Origin: Desmodesmus armatus | Taxonomy: Eukaryota; Chlorophyta; Chlorophyceae; Sphaeropleales; Scenedesmaceae | DNA: 64,000 nucleotides | Direction of reading: 5' to 3' | NCBI GenBank assembly: GCA_007449985.2 | Contig: VIIQ02000664.1 | Span: 372,001-436,000, forward strand | Shown here: piece after piece, positions 31,209-43,500 of the stretch | Numbering within the stretch: position 1 is the first letter of the stretch | Layout of the letters: the number at the start of each line of letters is the position of its first letter | Made by a program: the position numbers and the translations under genes | The notes under the pieces: model-generated | The model's input: only the letters and a program-made list of their open reading frames with translations | What the model was told of the DNA's origin: nothing | The model's database searches: none

Positions 31209-33393
31209 ATGACAGCCATGACAGGACCAGGCGCAGCACAGCCTGATATGTGGCGCGACATCATCACCACGTGCTTCCGGCCCACGGTGAGCTTCGCGCC
31301 TGTGAGGCTTTCTGCTGCTGGCGTTATGTGTCCTGGTGAACTAGCAGCAGCAGGTTGAGGATGACTGGACTCTGCCTGTTGAAAAGCAGCCAGGCGACAG
31401 CACTGGTTGCATGAGCGAGTTTGTGCACCATTGACTCCTGCATTTGCAGCTGTTTTCACCCCTCTCCCCCCCCGACCCCCCCAGTCCCCCTCCCGTGTTT
31501 CTGTGCTTGCGCCTTCACCTGAGACACTGTCCTGCGTCCCTCTCCTCTTGCTGCTGCTGGTATGCGCAGAGCCGCAACCTGAAGGACCATGTGGACATGT
31601 ACTGGTCAGACGATGCAACATTCAAGACCCCCATGTTCACAATGAAGGGCAAGACAGACGTGTAAGTGGTGGGGCCTACATTGAAGTGCAGCAGAGCTGG
31701 CCGGCATGTTTTCCCTGCTTGATCGATCAAGTGTGCACACTCGCTGGCTGTACTGGCAGGACAGGTGCTTCAGCTGCTGCAGCGCCCTATGGGAATGCCC
31801 AGCCGGTTTTCCGCATTTACCAACTGCCTCCACAGCTACTAGAATTACTTACTAGCTCTGAGAAGCTTGCCAAGCACCCCCCCCCCCCCGTGCTGCACTT
31901 TGCTGAGTCTGAGAGGCCTTAAGCTATACAGTGTGAGGCTGTACATGCAGGCTCCCTGTCAGTCATCAGCCCGGCTTAGTTAGCAATAGGGCCGGCACTG
32001 TAGTTGCATGACAGCCCTAGGCCTGCATGATGCCATCTATGGGTTGACTCAACCCGTGATCGGATCAGCCGTGTGCCCTCAGCCACAACATCATGTGCTG
32101 CTCAATCAACGTCTTGCAGGTACCACCTGTTCCACTTCTGGCAGAACATCTTCAACGATGACATCCAAGTGCTGGACGTGGCACAGCAGGGTACGACGTC
32201 ATGCTGTGCGCTTGCAGCGCAGCTGAGCAATCGAGCTGCATGCCAGTAGCGTCACGTTGGGTGTTCACCAATTGCGGTGTTTAGGGGAGGAGGGACTCCC
32301 ACCAGCGAAGCAGTTCCTGGGGCCATCCTGAGGCTGAAGACATTCACTCAGTGCTGTGCAAAGTGCAAATAGTGACTGTGCCCATGCTGCCCATGCAGGT
32401 GACAAGGTGATGGTGCGCATCGTGCACAACCTGACCCTGCGCCCCCTCAACATCGCCCGCCACCTGATCCCTGCCATTGTGTGGAAGCTCATCAACTTCC
32501 CCCTCATCATCTCAGCCACCCTCAATGTGGACCATGTAAGCAGGGGGCTTCGGCGGTTAGGGTTGACATTAGACATGGGGGCTATGAGGCTGCATTGTGG
32601 AACATGTGAGGTGCTGAGGCTGCGTTGTGCAACATGTTCACGGCATTATCGGGTGGTGCCTCACAACCGACAAGCTAGTAGCGCTGCAGCAGCCAGGCTG
32701 CCTTGTCGCATGTGCTGCATGCTTTGTGCTGTATGGCAGTTTTACTTGCAGTGCAGTCTGCACTGCTGAGCAAATGTGTGCCTTCCTTCCTGCACTTGCT
32801 GCCTGCAGAGCGCTCGTGGCCCCCGCATCACTGGCTGGTACGAGGATGTGTCTGTGTACACCGCCATCTACAACATCCTGCCATACAACAAGATTGTCAA
32901 CGTGCACGACTATGTGGAGTATGGCATGGGCAAGGTGAGGCACCAAGCTACCAACTCTGTGCTGCTGCGCGCACAACCGCATGTACTGCTGTTGTCAAGG
33001 GTGACTGCGACAGGGACAGTTCCAGCACATGGGCCAGCTCTGCCATGTGGCAGTGTGCCACACGATTGCTACATGCTGAAGTGCACAGCTCTTGAATGCT
33101 GGATAGATGGGTGGCTGGCTGTTGTGCTGTAGGCGACTATTGCAGCTGCTGACCAGAGCCTGTTCCTTGCTGTGCTGCACTGTGCTGTCCTGCGCCGTGC
33201 TGTGCTGTGCTGTGTGTACGCTGTGCAGGCCATGGCCATTGCTGACGAGGTGGGCCGGCAGGCGTACCACATTGCGGCGCCCTACCTGCTGCCAGCAGTG
33301 GACCGCAGCCTGCGTACAGTGGATGGGTATTCCAAGCAGTACCTGGGGTATGACACCCGCCTGTACCACACCAGCCGCAACATCTGGACCTAA
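31209..33393 (+). CDS. NTF2/SnoaL-like protein of unknown function
   Basis: Six exons: 31209-31286, 31570-31661, 32120-32190, 32399-32535, 32809-32934, 33229-33393. The phases agree, giving 222 residues. After a short start (MTAMTGPGAAQPDMW) comes a segment resembling the NTF2-like/SnoaL-like cone fold: DHVDMYWSDDATFKTPMF, then KGKTDVYHLFHFWQNIF, then DVAQQGDKVMVRIVHNLTLR, matching the strand-helix pattern seen in DUF2358-type proteins. A hydrophobic stretch follows (IPAIVWKLINFPLIISATL), then RITGWYEDVSVY. The C-terminus is an amphipathic, Tyr-rich helix region (AYHIAAPYLLPAVDRSLRTV). No catalytic residues can be assigned. It could bind a small hydrophobic ligand or a membrane surface (inference). 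A second in-frame ATG is at 31218. Confidence 0.82.
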
Positions 33394-33880
33394 GGCAGCA
33401 AACTGTAGGCAGCGATTGGCATGATCGGTGCCGTGCTGAGCTGCTGTAAAGCAGCGCGTGCATGCACAGTTGAGTTTGGTTGTGGTCTCCTGCTGCCACA
33501 TCCTCACAGCCATGCATCATGTTATGGTTTGTGCATAAGCGGGTACACAACGTGCGTATACACGCACAGATCTGTGGCAGCAGTGGTGGGCACATGTAGC
33601 AGCAATCGTTGCAGTGGCTGCAGCAGTACTTTAGCCACTGCAAAGTGTCTGATTTCTTTTTGATGGCCCAAGTTGGGCAGAAGGATGAGAATATTGCTCA
33701 GCCATTGTGAATTTGCTTGAACCTGAGTGACAGCTGTTGGCCGAAAATACCTGGAGCAGGCATGCAAGTGATTGGTGATTGATTCAACTAGAAACGATTC
33801 ATAGCTTTCAAAAACGTCTCCGTTCGCCTTTGTGCCTGTCTAACGAGCATAGAGCGGGAGATGCAAGTTTGAGTTCAGAA
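33394..33880. other. Intergenic: 3' flank and promoter of the secreted Cys-rich gene
   Basis: About 490 bp with no exon. A candidate poly(A) signal is at its start. Confidence 0.5.
33445..33449 (+). promoter_or_regulatory. Candidate TGTAA poly(A) signal of the NTF2-like gene
   Basis: TGTAA 52 nt after the stop codon. Confidence 0.35.
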
Positions 33881-36520
33881 ATGAAACTGCAAGCTGCTGC
33901 TGCGTTGTTTGCAGCCATCATTTGCCTTTCTTCGACCATGGCTGCAGCAGGTGGGTCGGTTGGATGCACCTGGTGAACGTTCAAGCAAGCAGCAGCAGGA
34001 AGCAGCAGCAAGGATGCACATGACTCCAGCTGGTCCATCTGCAGAACAGCTAGCAAAATTGGGATAGGATCAGCACTTCCAGGCGATTCATTCGACGTAA
34101 ATACCGTGTCTGCAGGGTTTCTTGGACAGAAGAACCAGTTCACCCGGCGTGCTGTGTTGGAAGACATGGACCCAGTGCCGCCCAGGAGTGAGTCAAGCAG
34201 TTGCTCATCGTCTTGAGCCCTGAGCAGCTTATTGTAGCAGCGGCAATGCTTGACAGTCTGTCCTTCGCCCCCAAACAGCAACAGCATACACAGCTGCAAA
34301 CCTGCTGGCTTGATTTTGTTGGTTGCTGCAGGCACGTGTCGCCTGGCCTGGTATCAGCAAGCACCCCCGTCCTTTGGCAACAAGGTGCTGTGCTCTGGTG
34401 GTGACAGCACCTGCCTTGAGCCGTGCAGCAGTGGCTATGAGCTGATGCAGGGCACAGGCATCTGCCTGCAGAAGTGTCCAGACAAAGCAGCAGGGCCTGC
34501 ACAGCTCTGCGCACCCAGCAGGACATGCGTCAGAGGGGACAACATATGCCCCGTGCTGGCTGAAGTCCCCTACTTGTGCACAGCACCGGATGATTTTATA
34601 GGTGAGGCTTGCTGGCCGCGTTGCAGCGTGCGTTTGCCAAACCACACTGTGTGGACCTGTGCTGGGCTGGCAGCATGGCGCATATGGTTTGCTTGCAACT
34701 CTTGGTGTGCCATGCTGTGCAGCAGCTGCCACCCCCTTGCTTGCAGCAGCAAGTGAAGTCTGGCTGCTGTTGACTGCTTTCCAATTTGCAGGAAGTTGTG
34801 CAAAGCAGTCATACCAGGCACTGGTGCAACCAGCCAGCACAGCCTACAACATCACCTGTGAGGATGGGGTGATCATGCTAGACCATACAGGCGGCTGGCG
34901 GTGCGTTAAAGCACCCGAAAGCCACGCATGCAGCCCAGGTTTCAGCGGCGAAGAGGAGTACCAGGGGGGGTTGGGGAGGCGCTGCAAACAGGTGAGAGCT
35001 TTGGCAGAGCTGCATGCAATGGCTGATGGCAGAGAGCGCATGGTCTTTGTGTCACAACAGTTGGTCAATGCAGCTGGCGCACGGCCATGGATAGGCAAGG
35101 CCACAGCCTGCACGGCTTGTGAACAAGATGGCAGCAAAACACCCACATGTGTTGAATGCATGGGCGCTGTTTGCTGCTTGTGCCTGCAGACGTGCCCCCC
35201 TTGGCTGATTGACTGTGGTGGAACCTGCAATTTGCCAGGAGTGCCCTGCACGACGGAAACTGAGCACCTGTGTCCAGTTGTGCCACTGGCAGGTGCGCAG
35301 CACAGCAGTTGAATTGTGTTTGTTGGAAGTACACACTTTCCAAACTCGCTGAACTTCTGCACTGTCCATGTCCAGCAGCGCCTGAGGTCAGCCAATTCAA
35401 CTGGCCCAGTGGGCGCACAGCCGTGCCCAGGTTGCATGCATCTGAACATGTCGATGGTGCTGCTGTCTGTACCTGCATGCAGCTTGCGACATGCAGCAGA
35501 GGGCTAGCGAGGCGCTGCAGACAGCTTGCCAGTCCATAGGCAACAAAGGACCGGCAGGATGTCCCCTCACACTCCTGATGCATGGCAGCTGTGGAGGCGC
35601 CAAGCTACAGGTGTGCGCATGGGCAGGCAGACCCACAGTAGTAAGCTGTACTAGCACGCACAGTTTGGTTATGCATACTCTGTGACATCCCATTCCATAC
35701 ATCACGATATCTGCACACATCTGAGGAGCGCACTGCGCATGGCATGTGACCTCCGCATGTAACGTGAGCGCTAGTGATCACGTGTCATGCTGTGCTGTGC
35801 ACTGCCACTGGCTGTGGGTGCAGGTTGCAGTGGGCCTGCGAAGCCAAGGGTTCATCAAGAAGGTTGAGGTGTGGTGGGGTCCCAGTGCCAACAGTCAACC
35901 GTGGCAGATGCCTGGTGATGGACCACTGATAGCCATCCGTGTCTCTTTCACTGGAGACAAGGAGCCTGAGGTGGGCTGCGTGCACAAGGGTGTATGTGTG
36001 CGGTCCAGCTGCCTGCGCAGCGCAGGATCAGGCAGGCTGAATGCAGCTGCTCTGCTGAGTCTCACAGCATCCACTGGTCAATTCTGCAGGGGGGCCGTCA
36101 CAATCTTGACGTGCCATGACATTGTGGTGCTGCTGGGTGCAGGTGTTTGGCAACGTGTCTCACACCTACACAGTATCACCACGATTGGAGTTCGCTCTTG
36201 ATCCCAATGAGTTGGTCGTCAGCAGCAAGCTGTGGTCTTCCATGACAGTCATGGAGGGCAGCCGGCTGACACCTGTGCTGGCTGGCTTTGACTTGTTCAC
36301 ATCAGCGCGCAAGCGCAGGACAGCAGGAGGTGCACACTACAAGAGCCTCTCACACCCTGCTGTCATCAACGCCATGCAGCATAGGCTGCAGAACGTATCC
36401 CTTTCAGGCAACGATCTGGGCGTGGGTCTTCCTGTTGGTGCAGCGGCCTACACAAGTGCAAGCGGCATACATGCTTTTGGCTTTATCTACCTGGCACGCG
36501 TGGCGAAGCAGGAGTTGTAG
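33881..36520 (+). CDS. Secreted Cys-rich protein with possible jacalin-like C-terminus
   Basis: Nine exons: 33881-33950, 34116-34187, 34332-34601, 34792-34991, 35190-35292, 35376-35408, 35483-35610, 35824-35970, 36143-36520. The phases agree, giving 466 residues. The 33-nt exon 6 is the least certain. The start MKLQAAAALFAAIICLSSTMAAA is a clear signal peptide. Residues about 45-260 are Cys-rich (CSGGDSTCLEPCSSGYEL, TCPPWLIDCGGTCNLPGVPC), as in disulfide-stabilised extracellular or wall proteins. The C-terminal roughly 180 residues lack the Cys repeats and have beta-rich spacing (FIKKVEVWWGPS, RLTPVLAGFDLFTS, ASGIHAFGFIYL) reminiscent of jacalin-type lectin domains; this is a weak family call. 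It probably acts in the periplasm or cell wall; the ligand is unknown. Confidence 0.8.
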
Positions 36521-36949
36521 CAGTGCTCATCCGTGTTTCCAACCTGCCCTTTGTGGGTTTGCACGGGATGGCGTCTTTGCCAGTGCATTCGGCCCGCCAC
36601 AGCCTACAAATGAACCACCCTGAATGTTTCGTAAGCACTGGTGGCAGCGCCTGCCACAGCTCATTGAGTGAACTTCAAACTTGATTCCTTTGGATGCGCG
36701 ACCTTCCTTTGGATCTCTTGTTCTGCATCAGTGCAAGGAGCTTGGTCCTTCGGCAGTGCATGCTGTGATTGCCAGCATGGCAGACATGCCCAGCAGGTTG
36801 ACTTCGGTGTGCTACACTGTACAGCTGCAACCAGCTGTTGAGAGCAAAGACTGTGTGTATGTGTGTCACAGTAATGCAACAAGTGCTGGCTGTATGTTTG
36901 ATTTGATGCGTCATCTTGTTCCCTTCATTGTTGAGTGGTGTTGAGCACA

Positions 36950-36954
36950 TGTAA
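36950..36954 (+). promoter_or_regulatory. Candidate TGTAA poly(A) signal of the Cys-rich gene
   Basis: TGTAA 430 nt after the stop codon. Confidence 0.3.
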
Positions 36955-37362
36955 CCAGCTTGTCACGATTTGCCTGTTACGACAGCTGCATGACAACAGC
37001 TGGTAGCGCACTGTCTGCAAAGCAGCCATGTTTGTTTGGCATTGAGGATGCATGTGTGGTTGGCAGGTGATTGTCATGCGTCAGGCCTTCATTTACATGC
37101 TCATCAACATGCTGACTGGTGTGCTGAGCAACTGCAAGCCAGAGGCACTGTTCGAGCCACCACATGTCGCTTCCCTTCATGCAGACTGTGCTGACAGGTC
37201 AAGACCAACTGCCAGACAGGTTGAACCACACGCCTCATATAGCAGTGCACAGTCATGGGTGGCTTTGTACTGCTGCTGGTCATAGTACATTGTTCACTTA
37301 CTCGCTCCATCCACCACCCGCCCCCAATACCCAGTCGAGAAAAAGCAAGTCAAACAAACATG

Positions 37363-37367
37363 TTACA
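37363..37367 (-). promoter_or_regulatory. Candidate TGTAA poly(A) signal of the BAR gene
   Basis: TTACA on the plus strand, 452 nt past the stop at 37819 in the direction of transcription. Confidence 0.3.
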
Positions 37368-37818
37368 CAGATGACACCATGACAGACGGACAAGGTAAGC
37401 TAGGGCAGTCCTTGCCCATGCTGCAGTCCGAGTCACCAAGAAAACACTGAGAAAAGGTACCCATGAATGGTACCGCTGTTGATGCAACAGCAACAGCTGC
37501 TGCAATGGAATCAATCACAACTTGATGGGCCTGTCTACAAGGCCCAAGACAGAGCACTGCAACACAGCCAGCGAGTCGCAGAAGGGCGTTGCCCAGGCCG
37601 TGAGCCACTGATGAACGGTCAAGATGAATGAAATTGAGTCAAGGTCACAGCACCCAGCCCCCCCCCCCCAAAACGCCTGTCAGCCCCCATCGCCTCCGCA
37701 CCCTTGCCTTTGCCAGTCTCCCTACCTCCCTTCTGCCTGACTGGTCATCACCGCACAACCCTTTCCTGCCCTAACGGACGCTGCGCACCCACACGCTGCG
37801 CACTGCCTGCCGGCATGC

Positions 37819-39934
37819 TTAGTAGGCGGTAGCCTGCGAGTTGGCCCAGTAGCTGCTGCGCCCTGCATAGCCGCTGTCCATGTTGTGTGTATGGATGTGG
37901 CTGTCGGGGTAGGGCTCGTAGCTGGCACCCCCTGCCTGGTCAAACTCCTTGCCGGGTACGTTTGCGTCACCATCGCTGAAGCCCCGAGGTGAGCTGCCCG
38001 GCATCCTGCCCATGCCGGCTGCCTTCATTGACCCCTTCATTGCCTGCACGCACGCCCCAGGGCAGCGCTCAGTGTCATGTGGCGGCGGCAGGCAGTAAAG
38101 GTGTTGTACAGTGCTGCTGGCTGGGGGCTGCGGCTGCTCATGTCTGGTAGTCAAAGTACTGGTCGTCATGTGTGACCATCATCTGCTGTGCAACACAGCA
38201 GCGCAGCACACCAGCCAATCCATGTGAGGACACTGGCTGCGCTTGGCTTTGTTGCAAGGCTGCTGGCTTGCTAGACCAAGGACGTGCGCTGGACAATAGT
38301 CGCTGGTTTTGCCTAAGCTGGAACACAGCATGACAGTCAAGTGTGCTAATGGCTCACCTTTGCTGGGATGGACTCATGACCGTACTTGTCCACGCCCTTG
38401 GGGTCGTACTTGTTGCCCAGGTTGGCCTCCTGGTAGCCGGCTGCTGCTGTGGTGGAGTACTGCACAGGCTCCAAGTTGAATGAGGCATAGCCCGCTGAGA
38501 AGCACTCCTGCATTGCAAAATTGGCGGCAGACAACACAAGGGCAGGTTGAGCAAGGTGGCAAGCAGAGTGCAGTGCATTGATTGGCAACTGCGCAAATGC
38601 CTGCTACACATCACGCTTGAGATCGGGAAGTGCGCATAGGGAGGACACAGCCGTCGGGCAGCCACACCTGCACTTGACTAGCCTGTGTGATGCCCCACCC
38701 ATAACCCACATGTGCAGCACACATGTAGAGTGGTGCGCCGCATGCAGACCAAGCCAACTCACATTGATGATGAGCAGCGCAGCAGCAGCATAGTCACGCA
38801 GGACTGAGGTGTCCTTGATGAGCGTGAACAGCGAGTTGTAGACCGTCTGCTCCATCTCCTGGAACTGGGATGCTGTGCGCTGCATCTTGTCCTCCTTGTG
38901 CTGCATCTTGCGCAGGGTGATCTCCATGTCGACTTCGCCACGCGCACGCGTGGTGCCCAGGTTGGCGCGCACACGCTCGCAGCGGCCTGCACGCAGGGCA
39001 GCAATGCAGGCATCCCCACATGTCAGTGCTCATGTGAATGCGTGCTGCCAGTGCAGATTGCAGCACACCAGCACAACCAACCAGTACATGAAGCCAGCGT
39101 GAAGTCAATCCTGCTGCAGGACAACAGGCCAGCCTGGGTGCTGTGCATTACTGCTGCTTGCTGCTCAGCATGGCGCCCTTGGTTGCCTTGCATTCGCATG
39201 CTGGTCAAGCAACAGGCAGAGAAGGCTGACAAGGCCACTCCAAGATGGGTACACTAGGCCACCTGGCTCCCAGGCTGTCAGGGCTGCATGATGGGCCTGT
39301 TGAGGGGCTCTTACCTTGCAGGTCTGCCACTGTGCGGCGCCTGGAGTCCAGCTCCAGGCGCAGTGCCTCCAGCCTCCTCATGCGCTCTGCAATGGTCCTG
39401 TAGGCCACCATCCACTGCTTGATGGGCTGGATGACCTCTACATCAAGCCTCTTACGGGTCTCCTGAGCTGCTGTGGTCAGACGCTCCACCTGCACATCAC
39501 CCCCCACCATTGTTGGCTCTGGCTCGCTGGGGACTGCCATGCCGTTGTGGCCCTCCTCGTAGACGCGTGGCAGGGGGGAGAGCATGATGGTTCTGAAGTT
39601 TGTGAAGCTTGAGTCGATGTCCCGCTGCCACTGTGTCAGCTCCTTCTCAACGACGCCCAGATGGCCCGCGAAGATGGTGGCCTCACGGAACATGGCTTCA
39701 TTGCGTGCATTGCTGGTGACCTGAACGAAATGCACAACAATTACGCAATGATACAGACATTCAGGAAGTTTCGGAAGCCAGCAGAGGCGCGACAGGAGGC
39801 AGCAGCGAGACACAGCAGTGATGGACTGCACAGCAGCAGGACAGAGAGCCAGCACACACCTTGAAATGCTTCTCCAGGCTCAGACCCCACTTCTGCTTGC
39901 ATGTTTCCGAAAGGACTCTCCACGGCAGTGCCAT
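37819..39934 (-). CDS. BAR-domain membrane-curvature protein, alternative last exons
   Basis: Exons 39934-39860, 39720-39315, 38986-38763 and 38507-38358, then either 38043-37819 (359 residues) or 38182-38138 (299 residues). Both joins are in frame. The ATG at 39934 begins MALPWRVLSETCKQKWGLSL. Residues about 25-235 form a continuous amphipathic coiled-coil pattern (RNEAMFREATIFAGHLG, ELTQWQRDIDSSFTNFR, ETRKRLDVEVIQPIKQWM, ITLRKMQHKEDKMQRT) typical of BAR domains, which dimerise into a banana shape and bind curved membranes. The tail after about 240 is Tyr/Gly-rich and disordered. The long version ends WANSQATAY, the short one DDQYFDYQT. It probably acts in vesicle trafficking or endocytosis (family knowledge). 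There is no SH3 domain. Confidence 0.85.
38138..38182 (-). CDS. Alternative terminal exon of the BAR gene
   Basis: A 45-nt in-frame segment after an acceptor (CACAGCAG) encodes MMVTHDDQYFDYQT and a stop. It would replace the 74-residue tail encoded at 38043-37819. A second AG three bases upstream (start at 38185) would add one Gln. Confidence 0.5.
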   Translation of the reverse strand: MMVTHDDQYFDYQT

Positions 39935-40577
39935 CTGGACAGCCCTGGGAGCTGGACGTTGAGCTGTGCTGCTCTGGTGCCGTTTAGCAGCACCTGGACG
40001 CCAGGACGCAGAAACAAGCTGCTGTCCGATATACGACTATGCGGAAGGCCTTAAAAAGTTTGTTGTGAGCGTCGTGGGGCTTGTAGGGGCCCGGATGGGA
40101 TGGGGCCTGAGGAGCCTGGTCAAACGTTGCAGGAAATGGTGAAGGTTGCCCAGACAATGTCCGTAACTGTGATGTGTAGGTGTGGGTGGTTTCAGAGACG
40201 GGGAACTGATGAAGCTGTCATACGTTGAATACCCGAACATGAACCGCAGCAAACAACGCGACAGGTAGGCACCAACGTGGCACACAACAATTGATATCGT
40301 TACGCACGTATTGACTGTGTGATACAGCGGGCTTGAGGAGGGCATCCAGCAGCAGCAACAACAACAGCACTGCCAGATCCCAATCCGCAACCACCTGCCC
40401 GATTGTAGGCTAGCAGGAAGCACACAAGACGTTACTCGTATGCTCTGCATGCTTCAATCATGATCAGGCAGCAATCTGTAGGCTGTGGTGGAAAGTAGGC
40501 CTCTGCCTTCTTGCAGCAGCAGCACCCCCACTGCTTGATTCACCCAGCCGCGGCAACAGACGTCTGCTGACACGCCA
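39935..40577. other. Divergent promoter region of BAR and EXO1 genes
   Basis: About 640 bp separate two start codons on opposite strands; no exon seen. A bidirectional promoter is plausible. Confidence 0.5.
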
Positions 40578-43500
40578 ATGGGAATCAATGGGCTGCTACA
40601 GGCCTTGAAACCCATAGCCAAGCAGGTGCATGTGCGGCAGTACCAGGGACAGCGCGTGGCTGTTGATGGCTACTCCTGGCTCCACAAGGGGGCGTACTGC
40701 TGTGCCCGGGAGCTGTGCGAAGGCCTTTGGACGGACAAGTGAGTGTATGCAGCTGAATGGACAACACCGCAGCAAGAAAGCTGCACCAGTCACTGTGCTC
40801 CATCCTGGCCATTCCAACCTGGCTGTGTTGAATTCAAAATTACTGTGGCGTTGACACATTGTCATGCTGCAGATTTGTGTCGTACTTCATGTCGCGCATA
40901 CAGTTGCTGCGTACAAACGGTGTTGAGCCCATCGTGGTGTTTGACGGGGGCCGTTTGCCCATCAAAGGAGAGGAAGAGTCATCCCGCCACAGGTGTGGGG
41001 TCACAGCTGAAGATGCCTGATGCTGGCAAGCAGCAGACAGTGCTCAGCCATGATGAGTCAGCACCCGAAGCGTACACTGGTCGGCACATTGCAGATATAA
41101 GCCAGGCAGGCAGCCAAAGGGTGCCTATGGGAATTTGGCATACAGGACAACCTGCATATAGCACTGCTTGTTGCTGGCCTGCCTTGCTGTGCAGGGCCCG
41201 TGCAGAGGCGCGTGGCAAGGCAGCAGCGTACCTGGCAGCCGGCAACGCAGCCATGGCGCACGAGTGCTACCAGCGCTGCGTCGACATCACACCAGCAATG
41301 GCGAAGCAAGTGATTGAGGTCAGCAACCCACCTGCACTACCAGTTGGTGCTTCAGTCGGCTGCTGCTTGCAACACCACATCCAGCTCTGGGTCTTGGTGT
41401 TTCTTTGCTCAGCAGCAAGTGAGTTGCATCAAGCATGTACATACAGTATCATCACGACATGTGTGTACTGATGGGTGACTATGGCCTCTTGGAGGCGCTT
41501 GCTGAGAACCAACCGTGATGTGACTTTTCTGCAGGAGCTCAAAGCTCAGGGCGTGGCCTTCCTGGTTGCCCCATACGAGGCTGACGCGCAGATGGCATAC
41601 CTGGCCCGCTCCGGCGCGGTGCAGGTGGTGGTGACAGAGGACTCAGACCTGCTGGCTTACGGCTGCCCAAAGTGCGTGCACACGTTGCTCACAGTGGCAT
41701 GCGTCTGGTTTCAGTGGGTCGTCCTGACTAACTGCCTGAAACCAGCCTGTGCAGCAGCGAGCGCCCCTGCACAAGCCCTTGCGCAAGCTGCACCTTGCCC
41801 TGCCATCTGCCAACCTGACGACCCTACCTGCCATCTGTCAATGTGTACCTGATGCTGCTGCAGGGTGCTGTACAAGCTGGACAAGACAGGCACAGGCGAG
41901 GAGATGTCCCTGGCAGACCTGCCCAACTGCCCAGGCCTGCCGATGTCTGGCTGGACTGCTGACCAGTTCCTGCAGCTTTGTGTGATGGCGGGGTGTGACT
42001 TCCTGGCGCAGATGCCAGGCATCGGTCTCAAGAAGGCACACGGCGTGCTGAGAAAGTACCGGACCTTCACCAAGGTGTGGGCACTGTAGCCAGATCAGCG
42101 GCACATTGGCTGTCCAGCAGCACCCAGCATGCTGTTGGCTTAGACAGCAAACACCAGGGGTGCAGGCGCAGTCATGTGAACGCTGCTTGAGGCAGCTGCT
42201 GCAGCTGCACGGCTGACGGCTCCGCCTTGCTGCTTGCAGGTGGTGAAGATGATGCGCTTCAACGGCATCAAGGTCCCGCCTGACTATGAGACACGCTTCC
42301 AGCTGGCGCTGTGGGCATTCAGGCATGCGCGCGTCTACTGCACCACAGAGAAGGTGGGCCCTGCACATAGCATGGGGCTGAGCCCTCCATATGCCTGGCA
42401 TGAGTGTCACGTGACAGCTGGACCAGTGTGCGCACACATCCAGTATGGAATGGTGTGCGAGCGTTCAAGGCCACCCCCAGGCGTGCCGACTTGCCTGTTT
42501 GGCTGTCCCTGACTGTGTTGCTGTGCTGCGGCAGGCAATGATCCACCTGGCGCCGTTGCCAGGAGGGGGCATCGGGGCTGCAGATGTGGACGTGCCTGCG
42601 GCAGTGGTTCAGCTGGAGCAGCAGCAGCAGGACCAGAAGCTGGACTTCCTGGGGCCACTGCTGCCGCCTGAGGTGGCTCGGGGCATTGCTGAAGGTGGGC
42701 GAACAGGCCCCTTGTACGGCATAGCTGCTGGCATTGTTGGGCAGCCGCGACATCTTGTGCTGACATGTATGGGCGCAGCTAACAAATGCAACTGCAAGGC
42801 TACCAGCGTTGCGTCTGAGGTGCTGTTTGTCTGTGGGTTGCAGGCGATCTGGACCCCAACACCCACCAGCCCTACAACCTTGCAGCCATCTATGCAGGCT
42901 GCAGCAGGCCCCCAGCACACCTGGCAGCACAGCTTGCAGCGCTGCAGCAGCCCTCAGCAGACCATGCCACCGCAGACCAGCCCTTCAGCAGCAGCCAGGC
43001 AGCAGCAGCGCCCAGCAAGCCCCGGGTAGGCCTCAGCAGGCGGCATGCAGGCCACAGCGGTGGCGCTGCTAGGCGCATGTCAGGTGCAGGAGCAGCAGGC
43101 GTGTCTGGTGGTGCACGCAGCGGCGGGCCAGGGGGCTCGGGTGGCGGGCTGAAGAAGCGTGCGTCCCTGGGGATTGCCAATTACTTCCAGAAGCCTGCAG
43201 CAGCTGCAGCAGGGGCTGGAGGCAACCATGCAGCAGCTACCGACGGCGTTCACAGGGCGGCATCAGCACCAGCAGGCGCTGCTGCCCCGGTGGCAGCAGC
43301 AGCACCAGCTGCGCCCAGCATCAGGCAGAGTGTGGCAGACGCCATCAACGCTCTGGGGCAGCGACTGCAGCATCGCAAGCAGCAGCAGGCAGCGGAAGAG
43401 CAGCAAGTTCAGCAGCAGCAGGCGCTGCAGGATGATGAAGCCGTTGACCATGGCCTGCAGGACGACGCATTTCCCTTGCCTCCTGCCAAACGGCACCGCA

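Larger units (their letters stand above)
36521..37818. other. Convergent intergenic region
   Basis: About 1.3 kb between the stop codons of the Cys-rich and BAR genes. An 87-codon plus frame (36681-36944) has no splice partner and probably lies in the 3' UTR. Candidate poly(A) motifs occur for both genes. Confidence 0.45.

Noticed and set aside
36681..36944. 87-codon plus-strand frame after the Cys-rich gene
   Set aside because: No splice partner or domain; most likely 3' UTR.
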